Both the position numbers and the translations under genes were made by a program. This document shows, one piece after another, positions 15,352 through 24,842 of a stretch of 64,000 nucleotides of DNA. The stretch comes from CAVYUC01 sp963783085. GTDB taxonomy: Bacteria; Bacteroidota; Bacteroidia; Bacteroidales; Prolixibacteraceae. The number at the start of each line of letters is the position of its first letter. Position 1 is the stretch's first letter. The DNA lies in contig CAWAMJ010000006.1 in NCBI GenBank assembly GCA_963783085.1, forward strand, positions 186,001 to 250,000, in the 5' to 3' direction. The notes below the pieces were generated by a model. The model made no database searches, was not told the DNA's origin, and saw only the letters and a program-made list of their open reading frames with translations.

Positions 15352-17822
15352 TCGTATGAATTAATCCTTTTTTGTTTTTTTCGATATTCTGTAAAACCAT
15401 ATCCGAGAACGGCAAGAATTAAAAGAATGGAACTTGCCAGCGAAACTTTGTTGCCGGTGTAGTATGATTTTGGTTCAAATTTAAATTCGATTTCATGTTT
15501 TCCTGCCGGAACAACGAGTGCCCGCAAAACATAATCGGCCCTGAAATGAGGGGATTCTTTTCCGTCGATAAATGCGTCCCAACCTTTGCTGTAATAAATT
15601 TCAGAGAAAACCACAAGCTGCTCTGCATCTGCCTGATATGAATATTTTAAATAATTGGGTTCATATTCGGTTAATGCAATGCTGCCATTTTCATCTTTAC
15701 TAAATGATTTTCCCTGAACAAATTCAGAAAAACGTTTATCGATAACGGCTGTTGAAGAAGGATTAAAATTATCCAACGCAGCAATTTCTGCATCGGCATT
15801 TTCAACCAACTTATAATCACTGACAAACCAGGCATTTCCCAACGCTTTGGGATTGAAAATCGGAGCGCTGTTCAAATCGTAAATTACATAGCGGGTGTTC
15901 ATCATATTAATTGCCGGAAGTGAGCTGAAGACAGAATCCATGGAAACTCCGGCCTGTAATTTTTGCACCATCTGCTGAATTTCAGGCTGAAGGTGATGAT
16001 CAATCAGTTCCTGGTAACGGCGCAATTTTGCTGCACTGTAACCGCCCACATTTTTGTGGTAGTACGAAGTACGCGCATCCTGCCACGGATTTTGAAGCGG
16101 CAGCACCCTGTAGCTTAGATCTTTATCATTCAGAATAGCTTTATCGGCGGGAGTAACCGGGAATGGATTTTCAGCTACACGTTTCGAAACAAAATCGTCG
16201 TTGTTCAGGTATCGTTTATCAACTGTCCACAAGTCGATGAGTACGAGTATTCCTATGATAGCAATAAAAGGTATCGTTTTAATTTTTTTCAGGTGCCAGA
16301 AATAAAAAGCGCCGGCGGCTAAAACAATAAAAAGGAATGAACGAAAAGCATCGGTACGTAATAGCGCTTTCCGGTCTGCTACGATGCTTTCCATCAGCCA
16401 ATCGGGATAACGCAGGGAATCGGTTGCATTGGTGAAATTTCCGGTTATTCCCGGCAAAACAGCAAATAATAAAGACAATCCGCCGGTTATTATTAACGAC
16501 CATTTTAAGCCGTTCAACCAATCTTTCGTTTCGATTTTTCCGGTAAGAATATCATTCAGTGCAATGAAACCAAGCAAAGGCATGGTAAATTCGGCAATAA
16601 CCAGAGTCATGCTGGGCGCCCTGAATTTGTTGTAAAGAGGAAGATAATCGAGAAGGAAACTGGTGAGCCACATAATGTTTCCGCCCCATGACAAAACAAT
16701 GGAAACAGCGGTAGCAACCGCCAGCCACCATTTTAGCGGTCCTTTCACAATAAAAAGGCCGAGAAAAAACAGGAAAACCACGATGGCGCCTACATATACA
16801 GGGCCGGACGTTACCGGCTGGTCGCCATGGTACATGCTCACCGCCTGAATATTTCGCCGGACATCCTGCACTCCGCGTTGCTGCATGGTTCGGTAAGTTT
16901 CGGAATCAATTCCGGGATTTACAGTACTTCCGCCGCCCATGAAATTTGGGACAAGTAAAGTGAATGTTTCATCGATTCCATAGCTCCACTGCACCACATA
17001 ATCTTTATCGAGACCGGTGGTTTCATTGTTGTTACCTGATGTTAATTCTGATGGTCCGCGGATGGTTTCTTTCGAATATTGCCAGGTGGTGTAAAGGCGC
17101 GAGAAATTCATACCGACAGCAATTATTGCTCCGGCAAGCAAAAACAGTGATGCTTTTATGAATTCAGGAATGGTTTTTTCGCGAATAGAATAAATGAATT
17201 TAATGATTATATAAATGGCAATCATCAGAAAGCCATAGTATGTAATCTGAATGTGGCCGGCCAGCAACTCCAGCGAAAATGCAGCAGCAAAAAGTAAAGC
17301 TCCGGCCAGCGGTTTCCGCCGGTAAGCCAGTAAAACTCCTGCAATTACGAGGGCCAGATAGCCAATGGCAGAGGCTTTCGAATTATGCCCTGCCTCCAGA
17401 ATTATTAAAAAATAGGATGAAAAGGCAAACGAGATAGCTCCGGCAACACATAACCATCGTTTTATTTTTAACGACTGCAATAAAACATAAAATCCAATCA
17501 GATATAATATCAAAAATCCGGCAAATGAAAATAAATTGAAAAAATTTCTGTGGAGAAATTGCATTATGTTCCACGGATAATTAACAGAAATCAAATACCC
17601 GGGCATCCCTCCGAACATGGAATTCGTCCAAACAGCTTCAGCATTATTGTTTTCCCTGAAATCTATTAGTTCCTTCGCCATTCCTTTGTGATGCTGAATA
17701 TCAGACTGTTGTATTATTTTGCCTTCAATCAACGGAAACAAATAAGAATAAGCCAATACAACAAATAATACTAATATTCCAACATTAATATAAAATTTGT
17801 TAAAGCGGTTTATCTTTGCCAT
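15348..17822 (-). CDS. YfhO family polytopic membrane protein
   Basis: An 824-residue protein with about a dozen hydrophobic helices in the first two thirds and a soluble C-terminal domain before a last helix (ILLILAVLGYGF). The early exported loop (EGKIIQQSDIQHHKGMAKELIDF, GGMPGYLIS) and the soluble part (VFSEIYYSKGWDAFIDGKE...LRALVVPAGKHEIEFKFEPKSYYTG) are the recognisable YfhO hallmarks. The family has a GT-C-like fold and is implicated in glycosylation of envelope polymers in Gram-positive bacteria; the role here is unproven. It is divergent from the polysaccharide locus and close to its first gene. Confidence 0.88.
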   Translation of the reverse strand: MAKINRFNKFYINVGILVLFVVLAYSYLFPLIEGKIIQQSDIQHHKGMAKELIDFRENNNAEAVWTNSMFGGMPGYLISVNYPWNIMQFLHRNFFNLFSFAGFLILYLIGFYVLLQSLKIKRWLCVAGAISFAFSSYFLIILEAGHNSKASAIGYLALVIAGVLLAYRRKPLAGALLFAAAFSLELLAGHIQITYYGFLMIAIYIIIKFIYSIREKTIPEFIKASLFLLAGAIIAVGMNFSRLYTTWQYSKETIRGPSELTSGNNNETTGLDKDYVVQWSYGIDETFTLLVPNFMGGGSTVNPGIDSETYRTMQQRGVQDVRRNIQAVSMYHGDQPVTSGPVYVGAIVVFLFFLGLFIVKGPLKWWLAVATAVSIVLSWGGNIMWLTSFLLDYLPLYNKFRAPSMTLVIAEFTMPLLGFIALNDILTGKIETKDWLNGLKWSLIITGGLSLLFAVLPGITGNFTNATDSLRYPDWLMESIVADRKALLRTDAFRSFLFIVLAAGAFYFWHLKKIKTIPFIAIIGILVLIDLWTVDKRYLNNDDFVSKRVAENPFPVTPADKAILNDKDLSYRVLPLQNPWQDARTSYYHKNVGGYSAAKLRRYQELIDHHLQPEIQQMVQKLQAGVSMDSVFSSLPAINMMNTRYVIYDLNSAPIFNPKALGNAWFVSDYKLVENADAEIAALDNFNPSSTAVIDKRFSEFVQGKSFSKDENGSIALTEYEPNYLKYSYQADAEQLVVFSEIYYSKGWDAFIDGKESPHFRADYVLRALVVPAGKHEIEFKFEPKSYYTGNKVSLASSILLILAVLGYGFTEYRKKQKRINSYE
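17811..17818 (+). promoter_or_regulatory. -7 promoter box for the polysaccharide locus
   Basis: TATCTTTG matches the Bacteroidota TAnnTTTG box on the plus strand. It sits within the first codons of the divergent YfhO gene, about 70 bases before the flippase ATG, so the two transcription units would share a compact divergent control region. No well-spaced -33 TTTG is visible. Confidence 0.5.
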
Positions 17823-17887
17823 ATTTTGATCGTTATTGATTTGAAACCAGGCAAAAATATATATTTATACTGCATTAACCATTAAAA

Positions 17888-19363
17888 ATGGGAATAATCA
17901 TAAAACAAAGCATCAAAGGGAGTATCTGGTCGTATCTTGGTGTGGCGTTGGGTTTTATAACGACGGCATACTTGTTTCCAAACTATTTAAATACCGATAC
18001 TATCGGGTTATTTGGTTTATTGGTGGCATATTCTGTTTTATTTAGCCAGTTGGTTTCTTTGGGAATTAACGGAGTAACTGCGCGCCTCTTTCCTTATTTC
18101 CGGAACAAGGAAAACGGGCACAACGGCTATCTTTTTATCTCTTCGATAGTTCTCGTTTTAGGAACAATTATTTTTCTGATTGTTTATTTCCTGTTATCAC
18201 CCCGGTTGATTGAGTCGAACCTGGAAAAGTCGAAATTATTTGCTGATTACATTTATTTAATCATTCCCATTACTTTTTTTACTGCATTTTTTACTTTTTT
18301 CGACGTTTACAATAAGTTGCTCTACGATGCAGTTTTCGGAACATTTTTGCAGGAATTTCTTCAAAGGGTCCTAATTTTAATCATCACACTATTATTTATT
18401 TTCAATTTTTTCAATTTGAATCAGCTTATAATTGCTTATGCTGTAGTTGTTTGTTTAAAGGCAATTATAATATTTTTTCTTTTGCTCACAAGAAAAGAAA
18501 TTAATTTCCGGCCCCGCTTGAATTTTGTAGACAAACAAATGAAGAAGGAAATGATTAGTGTATCTGCATTCAGCATTTTGGCCGGATTTGGCTCTACCGT
18601 CGTTTTTAACATCGACAAAATAATCGTAAATCAAATGATTGATTTGGGAAGCACCGGAGTTTATACTATTGCATTCTATTTTGGTGCATTGGTGGTTATC
18701 CCGTCGAGGCCGTTACTTAAAATTTCAGGAACAATAATCGCTGAATCCTGGAAGAAAAATGATTTGAATGAAATCAGTAATATTTACAGTAAAACCTGTT
18801 TGAATCAGTTCATTATCGGAGGTTTAATTTTTATCGGCATTTGGGCAAATATTGAAAACGTCATGAAAATTCTGGGACCGGAATATTACAACGGTAAATG
18901 GGTAATTTTTTTCATCGGGATTGGTTATTTAATCGATATGGTAACGGGTGCTAATAACCAGATCATTAGTTTTTCAAAATATTACAAAATTATGCTCCTC
19001 TTCGTAATAATTCTGATTGTTTTAGTTATTTTGAACAATTTGATTTTTATTCCGCTGTGGGGAATAACAGGAGCTGCAGTCGCATCCGCGTTATCAATGT
19101 TGATAAATAATTTTATGCGTTATATCTATTTGTACAGGAAATTTCATTTTCAACCATTTAATTATCGGTTTATATTGATTGCAGTTTTTCTTTTGGTCTC
19201 TTATTTTTTAAGCAAATTAATCCCGCAAATGAATTTAGTTCCCGACATTTTGGTAAGAAGTATATTTCTAACGTTCATTTTCGGATGTTTAATTGTTTTA
19301 TTTGGTATTTCGCGGGATATAAATTTAATCGTTAAACAGCTTTTAAACAGGCTAAACAAATGA
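17888..19363 (+). CDS. Polysaccharide flippase (Wzx/MATE-like)
   Basis: A 491-residue integral membrane protein with 12-14 predicted helices, beginning IIIKQSIKGSIWSYLGVALGF, the typical first helix of oligosaccharide flippases of the MOP superfamily. It should move lipid-linked glycan repeat units across the inner membrane. It is the first gene of the plus-strand surface-glycan operon; the next start is only 16 bases after the stop. AT-rich codon use is common for such loci. No polymerase (Wzy) is recognised among the neighbours. Confidence 0.9.
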   Translation: MGIIIKQSIKGSIWSYLGVALGFITTAYLFPNYLNTDTIGLFGLLVAYSVLFSQLVSLGINGVTARLFPYFRNKENGHNGYLFISSIVLVLGTIIFLIVYFLLSPRLIESNLEKSKLFADYIYLIIPITFFTAFFTFFDVYNKLLYDAVFGTFLQEFLQRVLILIITLLFIFNFFNLNQLIIAYAVVVCLKAIIIFFLLLTRKEINFRPRLNFVDKQMKKEMISVSAFSILAGFGSTVVFNIDKIIVNQMIDLGSTGVYTIAFYFGALVVIPSRPLLKISGTIIAESWKKNDLNEISNIYSKTCLNQFIIGGLIFIGIWANIENVMKILGPEYYNGKWVIFFIGIGYLIDMVTGANNQIISFSKYYKIMLLFVIILIVLVILNNLIFIPLWGITGAAVASALSMLINNFMRYIYLYRKFHFQPFNYRFILIAVFLLVSYFLSKLIPQMNLVPDILVRSIFLTFIFGCLIVLFGISRDINLIVKQLLNRLNK

Positions 19364-19379
19364 TTTAACAGAATACAAA

Positions 19380-20135
19380 ATGGCTGATACAGCATTTATA
19401 ATACAGGCAAGGGCCGGGTCAACACGAATGTCGAACAAAGTCATCCTCCCTTTCTATAAAAATAAATCGATACTTGAATTGCTGATAACGAAGCTTACCA
19501 CGAATTTTGATGTGCCGGCAATAGTTGCAACAACTTTAAACCCGCTGGATGAGGCAGTGGTCGAAATTGCGAAAAAAGAGGGGGTACAGAGTTTCCGGGG
19601 AAGTGAAAGCAATGTGCTAAAACGGTTTATTGATGCGGCGCAATTTTATAACATAAAGAATGTAATTCGGATTTGTTCCGACAATCCGTTCTTATCCGTA
19701 AAATATTTGCACAACTTAATTAAAAGCTGGCACGATAAACTTGATTATTTAAGCTTTTGTACGGCGGATGGAGTTCCTTCCATTCAAACACATTATGGTT
19801 TTTGGGCCGAAATGGTTTCGCTAAAAACCTTAATCAGGCTCGACCAGATAAACGTAGAACAAAAATACAGGGAGCACGTAACAAATTACATTTACGCTCA
19901 CCCGGAAGATTTTGAAATTTGTTTCAAAGCTATTCCGGAATGGATCACGAAATCGAAAAATGTACGATTAACTTTAGATACTTTGCAGGATTTTAAAATT
20001 CAACAGGAAATTTATTCCCAGTTGAACAAAAAATATGAAAGTTTTGATGTGGAGGAAATTATGGAGTTTTTACAGGAAAATCCAGTGTATTTTAAGCACA
20101 TGGAAAACAATATCATTCAAAACACAAAAAAATGA
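19380..20135 (+). CDS. SpsF-like cytidylyltransferase (CMP-sugar synthesis)
   Basis: Nucleotidyltransferase of the CTP:acylneuraminate/Kdo type (PF02348, SpsF branch). The substrate-binding start IIQARAGSTRMSNKVILP is clear, followed by VIRICSDNPFLS with the metal-binding aspartate. It probably activates the acid made by the next gene as its CMP-sugar. The stop overlaps the following ATG by 4 bases (ATGA), so the two enzymes are translationally coupled. At 251 residues it is typical of SpsF. The exact sugar is not determined by the sequence. Confidence 0.88.
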   Translation: MADTAFIIQARAGSTRMSNKVILPFYKNKSILELLITKLTTNFDVPAIVATTLNPLDEAVVEIAKKEGVQSFRGSESNVLKRFIDAAQFYNIKNVIRICSDNPFLSVKYLHNLIKSWHDKLDYLSFCTADGVPSIQTHYGFWAEMVSLKTLIRLDQINVEQKYREHVTNYIYAHPEDFEICFKAIPEWITKSKNVRLTLDTLQDFKIQQEIYSQLNKKYESFDVEEIMEFLQENPVYFKHMENNIIQNTKK

Positions 20136-21172
20136 AATCGATATACCTGATTGGCGAAATTGGCCAGAATCATAATGGTTCGGTGGACATTGCAAAGCTG
20201 CTTTCGGAAATAGCAGCAAGACCGATCACCGACAAATTATTTGGTGAAAAACTGCGGCCAATGAATGCCATTAAGCTTACAAAGAGAGATTTAAAGCAAG
20301 AACTTTCCGCATCGCAAATGGCAAAGCCCTATAATTCGGTTCATGCTTTCGGCAAAACATACGGAGAACATCGGGCGTTTTTGGAATTAAGCAATGAAGA
20401 GCATTTTGAAGTTTACAAACACGTAAAAGGTTTGGGGCTTGAGTTTGTGGAAACATTGTGTGCGCCGGGTACTTTGAGTTTATTGAAATTATTTACTCCG
20501 GATAAACTGAAAGTGGCGTCAAGGGATTTAACGAATTTGCCGCTGCTTGAAATGATGGCCGAAACACAAATCCCAATCATCCTTTCGCTGGGAATGGGAG
20601 GAAAAAAAGAGTTGGATGAAGCGCTGGATATCATTACAAAATACCATTCCAAAATTTCTATTCTACACTGCGTTTCAGAATACCCAACCCAATATAAAAA
20701 TGTGAATTTGAACTCAATCACCTACCTTAAAAATAATTATCCGGATTACCAGATTGGTTATTCCGATCATACCATTGGTATTTCAACGCCGGTAGCCGCT
20801 GTGGCAATGGGAGCAGAGATTATTGAAAAGCATATTACCATCGACCGGCAAATGAAAGGAACCGATCAGGCTGGCTCGCTCGGGATCGATGGCATTTACC
20901 GAATGGTGAGGGACATCAGAAACCTTGAACTATCGGTGGGCGAAGAAAAAATAGTTATTGAAGAAGCTGTTGGTCCTGCAAAACTAAAGCTGGAAAGATC
21001 AGTGGCCGCGCTGAAACAAATTGAACCGGGGCAAATAATTACCCTTGAAGACATTCATCTTTTAAGTCCGGGCGACGGCGTAAAATGGACGGAAAAAGAG
21101 ATGTTACTTGGGAAAAAAGCAAAAACAGTAATCCCTGCAAACGAAATAATTTATCCGAAAATGGTGGAATGA
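20132..21172 (+). CDS. NeuB-family nonulosonate synthase
   Basis: Condenses a six-carbon sugar with phosphoenolpyruvate to a nine-carbon acid (NeuB/SpsE family). The N-terminal TIM barrel begins IYLIGEIGQNHNGSVDIAK; the H-C-V-S-E-Y-P-T-Q segment and YSDHTIG match the family; the C-terminal SAF/antifreeze-like domain covers about residues 285-346 (RSVAALKQIEPGQIITLEDIHLLSPGDGVKW). One oddity is KLTKRDLKQ in the place where most homologues have KFQ, followed by a ~25-residue segment mentioning KPYNSVHAFG. With a KdsC-like phosphatase next to it, a phosphorylated substrate (9-phosphate product) is the better guess. Confidence 0.88.
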   Translation: MKSIYLIGEIGQNHNGSVDIAKLLSEIAARPITDKLFGEKLRPMNAIKLTKRDLKQELSASQMAKPYNSVHAFGKTYGEHRAFLELSNEEHFEVYKHVKGLGLEFVETLCAPGTLSLLKLFTPDKLKVASRDLTNLPLLEMMAETQIPIILSLGMGGKKELDEALDIITKYHSKISILHCVSEYPTQYKNVNLNSITYLKNNYPDYQIGYSDHTIGISTPVAAVAMGAEIIEKHITIDRQMKGTDQAGSLGIDGIYRMVRDIRNLELSVGEEKIVIEEAVGPAKLKLERSVAALKQIEPGQIITLEDIHLLSPGDGVKWTEKEMLLGKKAKTVIPANEIIYPKMVE

Positions 21173-21690
21173 TGGAATTACCAAAATTAATTTTAACTGA
21201 TATCGATGGGGTTTGGACCGACGGAGGAATGTATTATTCGGAAGACGGAAATGAATGGAAAAAATTTAATACAGCGGATAGTGCAGGTGTTTTATTTTTC
21301 CGGTTACTAAATATTCCGGTAGGAATAATTACTGGTGAAAACACACAGATTGTTCGAAACCGGGCAAAAAAACTGAATATTGAAATTTTGGAAATGGGGG
21401 TAAAAAACAAGCTAAATACCGCGAAAAAACTATCCGAAAAAATGAATATCCACCTTTCGGAAATAGCTTTTATTGGTGATGATATCGGTGACGTGGAATT
21501 ACTGAAGAACGTTGGCTTTAGCGCAGTGCCGGCAGGTGTTCCGGAATATGTGTCAAAGCATGCTGATTTACAACTCAACAAAAGGGGCGGTGAAGGGGTT
21601 TTTCGGGAATTTGCCGAATACATCTTAAGCGAATGCAACTTTTTGAATGTCGTTTTGGAAAAATATGAAAAGGACAAAAACGAATGTTAA
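21169..21690 (+). CDS. KdsC-like HAD phosphatase
   Basis: HAD-superfamily C0-type phosphatase. The nucleophile motif is LTDIDGVWTDG with Asp11 and Asp13, motif II is IITGENTQIV, and motif III/IV is IAFIGDDIGDVELL. The closest named relatives are KdsC and the nine-carbon-acid 9-phosphate phosphatases. I use the ATGATG start at 21169, which overlaps the upstream TGA; the open frame extends further upstream inside the synthase gene without support. In this operon it most likely dephosphorylates the product of the adjacent NeuB-type synthase before CMP activation. Confidence 0.85.
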   Translation: MMELPKLILTDIDGVWTDGGMYYSEDGNEWKKFNTADSAGVLFFRLLNIPVGIITGENTQIVRNRAKKLNIEILEMGVKNKLNTAKKLSEKMNIHLSEIAFIGDDIGDVELLKNVGFSAVPAGVPEYVSKHADLQLNKRGGEGVFREFAEYILSECNFLNVVLEKYEKDKNEC

Positions 21691-21730
21691 ACACGATTGG
21701 TTCAATTAATTTTAAAAAGGAACTGATTTG

Positions 21731-23113
21731 ATGCAATTGATAAATTTAGAATCACTGGCAAATTTTTTTTGGCGCATCGAAGAAAAGTATGAGTTGTTAG
21801 AATATGAAATTAACAGCGTAAAAATATGGCAATACCAACGTTTCAGAATATTCAATGAAATGGCTATGGCCGTAGGATTGTACAAAAGGGCGCACACCAA
21901 AAAGGTTGGGTTGAAGGATTTGATTAAGGCATCGCCTTCACTTATTTACTATTCCTTGTTTTCGAATCCATTATCAGGCAAATACAAAAAGAACATTCTT
22001 ATCTTCAACACGGGGAGGAAAGTAAATGTCGACGGTAAATTAATCGATATATATACGAAATATTTTATTGAACAGGAAGGCTTAAAAGATTATCAGATCA
22101 TAGAAGAACTGCAGGAAAACGTCCATCTGACAAATGAAAAGAAAAACCGGAAGCACCAGGATTACCAGCAGGTCAGAACAATTTTAAAAAAAGCATTTAG
22201 TTCTTTTAAATTCACCAGTGAACAGTTATCGTTCATGCAAAAAGTCAATGATGAAATCGTTAACGAACTGAACATCGATTTTAACCTAACCCGATTACTA
22301 AGGCTTGGATATCTGTATTTTAAATATGACTTTGAATTTTATGTGAGGCTGATAAAAAAACGACAGCCACAAAAAATATTAATTGTTTGTGCCTATACAT
22401 ACAAAAAAGCGCTGGTAGCAGCGGCTAAATATTGCGAAACAGAATGTATCGAACTGCAGCATGGAACAATGGACAAGTTTCACATGGGCTACAGCTATCC
22501 AAATCATCCATACATCCACTATTTTCCGGATAAAATGTATGTTTTCGGATTGTATTGGAAAGAACATGTGCAGTTACCGTTAAAAGCTGAAAACATTATC
22601 GTTAAAGGATTCCCCTATTTCAATTCAGTAAGTAAAAAATACCTCCATCTGAAAAAAAATAAAAATCAAATCACAATTCTTTCTCAGGGGAGCATTGGGA
22701 TAAGAATGAGTCAATTATTTGTAAAAGATGTTTCCTTGTACCGGGAATTTATCATCAAATACAAATTGCATCCGGGAGAATATTCCAGGTATAAAAGTGA
22801 ATATCCGGAGTTGATGCCTGCGACCGACCTACCCAATGTCGAAATCATTGACAATAACGAGCAAAACCTTTATTACCATTTGAATACATCAGAGTATGTA
22901 ATCGGAGTTTATTCAACCGCTGTATACGAAGCTCTTGCTTTCGGATGCAAAGTAGTTGTTTTAGATCTACCAGGTGTAGAATATATGTCGGAACTTATTG
23001 AAAACAAATATGTTATGTTTGCGAAAAATTTTGAAGAAGCATACCGGCAGATCGAGTTAAATGAATTCAAAACTTTTCCGTTGGATTATTTTTTCAAACA
23101 ACCAGAAAATTGA
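21731..23113 (+). CDS. Putative GT-B glycosyltransferase of capsule type
   Basis: Not assigned to a named family with certainty. The C-terminal half has the GT-B signature of enzymes that use CMP- or CDP-activated donors: a His-Pro motif KLHPGEY (His347-Pro348) and an S-T-A-V-Y-E-A motif (Ser395 to Glu400) followed by FGCKVVVLDLPG. The same HP and S/T-S/T...E pair is seen in polysialyl-, sialyl- and Kdo-type transferases. Because a CMP-nonulosonate module lies immediately upstream, it may transfer that acid. The start used is the ATG at 21731 (a TTG precedes it). It ends 5 bases before the next gene. Confidence 0.6.
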   Translation: MQLINLESLANFFWRIEEKYELLEYEINSVKIWQYQRFRIFNEMAMAVGLYKRAHTKKVGLKDLIKASPSLIYYSLFSNPLSGKYKKNILIFNTGRKVNVDGKLIDIYTKYFIEQEGLKDYQIIEELQENVHLTNEKKNRKHQDYQQVRTILKKAFSSFKFTSEQLSFMQKVNDEIVNELNIDFNLTRLLRLGYLYFKYDFEFYVRLIKKRQPQKILIVCAYTYKKALVAAAKYCETECIELQHGTMDKFHMGYSYPNHPYIHYFPDKMYVFGLYWKEHVQLPLKAENIIVKGFPYFNSVSKKYLHLKKNKNQITILSQGSIGIRMSQLFVKDVSLYREFIIKYKLHPGEYSRYKSEYPELMPATDLPNVEIIDNNEQNLYYHLNTSEYVIGVYSTAVYEALAFGCKVVVLDLPGVEYMSELIENKYVMFAKNFEEAYRQIELNEFKTFPLDYFFKQPEN

Positions 23114-23118
23114 TTGAT

Positions 23119-24018
23119 ATGGATTTGAAACGTTATACACTTAACAGAATACGAAAATACAATTTCATCAATAATTATACGAAACATATTTATGCCCGTT
23201 ATTTGAAGTTGTTTAAAAAAAACGGAATAAACATATGTTACAATGCCTATATACCCAGTCAGTATGATCCTGCAAAAAGAAATATATTATTGGCGCTGGA
23301 ATCACCCGCTGTTATCGAATATATGAAATGGTTATCGCCGGAAATGAAATTTGAAGCGGAAATTTCTTTCGGAAATTATTACAACCTGGAGCATTACTTT
23401 TGTTGCCGGGATTTGTATGTAAATAACGACAATTTCGTAAATGTTAAAACAGGAACAATTTTTAAAAATAAACCAGAAGAAATTTCCATTGTAAGTTCCC
23501 ACAAAAAACATCTTCCCGGACACAGGTACAGACATGAAATTATCGCCAGGTTTAGCGATAAACTGGATGCATTCGGTTCAGGGTACCATAAGTTTGGCGA
23601 CGTTACAAAAGCGTATACCGATTACAAATTCCAGGTTGTTATAGAGAATGGAAAATATCCTGAATATGTATCGGAAAAGCTTCTTGATTGTATTAAAACA
23701 CAAACATTGCCCGTTTACTGGGGAGGTGAACAAGGTCTCCGAAAAATGGGATTTAACATGGATGGTTTTATCTTTTTTGATACGACAGAAGAATTATCAG
23801 AAATTCTGCAACAACTGACAGGTTCACTGTATCAGGAAAAATACCATGCGATGCTTGAAAATCTTCACCGTTTAATTGAAATAAGAAACGGGAAAAAAAT
23901 GAATTTATATCTTAATTCTACCATGTTACGTTACATGCATACCCCTCAGAGTTATCTGGGATTAAAATTCAATACACTTAACTTATTCCTCGACAAGCTT
24001 TTAAAAGAAAATCAATGA
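23119..24018 (+). CDS. GT10 (alpha-1,3/4-fucosyltransferase-type) enzyme
   Basis: The GT10 donor-binding signature is present at residues ~171-205: FQVVIENGKYPEYVSEKLLDCIKTQTLPVYWGG, with Glu176-Asn177 and Ser185-Glu186-Lys187. Family members transfer fucose, or similar GDP-sugars, to GlcNAc-containing glycans. The ATG at 23119 is preferred over a TTG at 23110. The protein is soluble and near the usual length of bacterial GT10 enzymes (~300). Its stop codon overlaps the next ATG by 4 bases. No GDP-fucose synthesis genes are in the window. Confidence 0.88.
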   Translation: MDLKRYTLNRIRKYNFINNYTKHIYARYLKLFKKNGINICYNAYIPSQYDPAKRNILLALESPAVIEYMKWLSPEMKFEAEISFGNYYNLEHYFCCRDLYVNNDNFVNVKTGTIFKNKPEEISIVSSHKKHLPGHRYRHEIIARFSDKLDAFGSGYHKFGDVTKAYTDYKFQVVIENGKYPEYVSEKLLDCIKTQTLPVYWGGEQGLRKMGFNMDGFIFFDTTEELSEILQQLTGSLYQEKYHAMLENLHRLIEIRNGKKMNLYLNSTMLRYMHTPQSYLGLKFNTLNLFLDKLLKENQ

Positions 24019-24839
24019 TTTATAACGAATGTTGGTGCAGTTCTGTTGATTATGAAAAGTTCTCCAGATTCAGAACAAAGTTTTTTGATCGAACTTCACC
24101 TAAGATAGAAATAGTAAAATGCACAAATTGTGGTACCGTGCGGATGCATGATAATGCACTTAATGAAATTCCTGATTATCAGCAGAGTTATGAATATCAA
24201 AAGTTAAGCGGCAGGCATTTCAGAACCATTGAAATAATTTCACAAAATTTACAGGGAACAAGTATTTTAGATGTTGGCTGCAACACAGGAATATTGCTTT
24301 CAGGAATTCAGGAAATGGTTCCCGGCATTCAAAAACTAAAAGGTATAGATCTGGATAAACAAGCCATAGATATTGGAAAGAAGAAGTATAGATTAGATTT
24401 GGAGCAAAAAAACCTTCATGAGGTGGAAGAAAAGTATGATAATATCGTGCTTTGCCATACTCTGGAACATATCCCGGATCTTCAGCGAACTTTTCGAAAG
24501 TTAAATAGTTTGAGTAATCCCAATGGGAAATTGTTTATTTCAGTTCCCAATATCAAATCGTTGAATGCCAGGGTTGCTTTAAGAATGTGGAAGTCTTTAT
24601 CTCCGCAATATCATTTGTGGTATTTTGATGTTCATACACTAACAAAATGTTTGAAAGAATTTTTGCCTGAGTTTGAAATCATCCATGCATCAAGTTATTT
24701 CACCTGGGCGCCGTTTTATTACTCGGAGCCCGTATGGAAATTTATGCGGAATAAAACCCCCGGAATTGTGGAAAAACTGGAAAGTAACTTTTTGGGAGAT
24801 CAATTGGATGTAGTTTTACGGAAACCGCAAAACAAATAA
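24015..24839 (+). CDS. Class I SAM methyltransferase with zinc-ribbon start
   Basis: The N-terminus has two Cys pairs (Cys6/Cys8 and Cys36/Cys39 in KCTNCGTVR) that look like a small zinc ribbon. It is followed by a Methyltransf_23-like domain: SAM motif ILDVGCNTGILLSGI, then the acidic GIDLDKQA and the LCHTLEHIPDL segment. This architecture is frequent in glycan and nucleotide-sugar loci, where it methylates sugars or glycan ends. It is coupled to the GT10 gene by a 4-base overlap and lies 3 bases before the aminotransferase. Confidence 0.85.
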   Translation: MIYNECWCSSVDYEKFSRFRTKFFDRTSPKIEIVKCTNCGTVRMHDNALNEIPDYQQSYEYQKLSGRHFRTIEIISQNLQGTSILDVGCNTGILLSGIQEMVPGIQKLKGIDLDKQAIDIGKKKYRLDLEQKNLHEVEEKYDNIVLCHTLEHIPDLQRTFRKLNSLSNPNGKLFISVPNIKSLNARVALRMWKSLSPQYHLWYFDVHTLTKCLKEFLPEFEIIHASSYFTWAPFYYSEPVWKFMRNKTPGIVEKLESNFLGDQLDVVLRKPQNK

Positions 24840-24842
24840 AGA

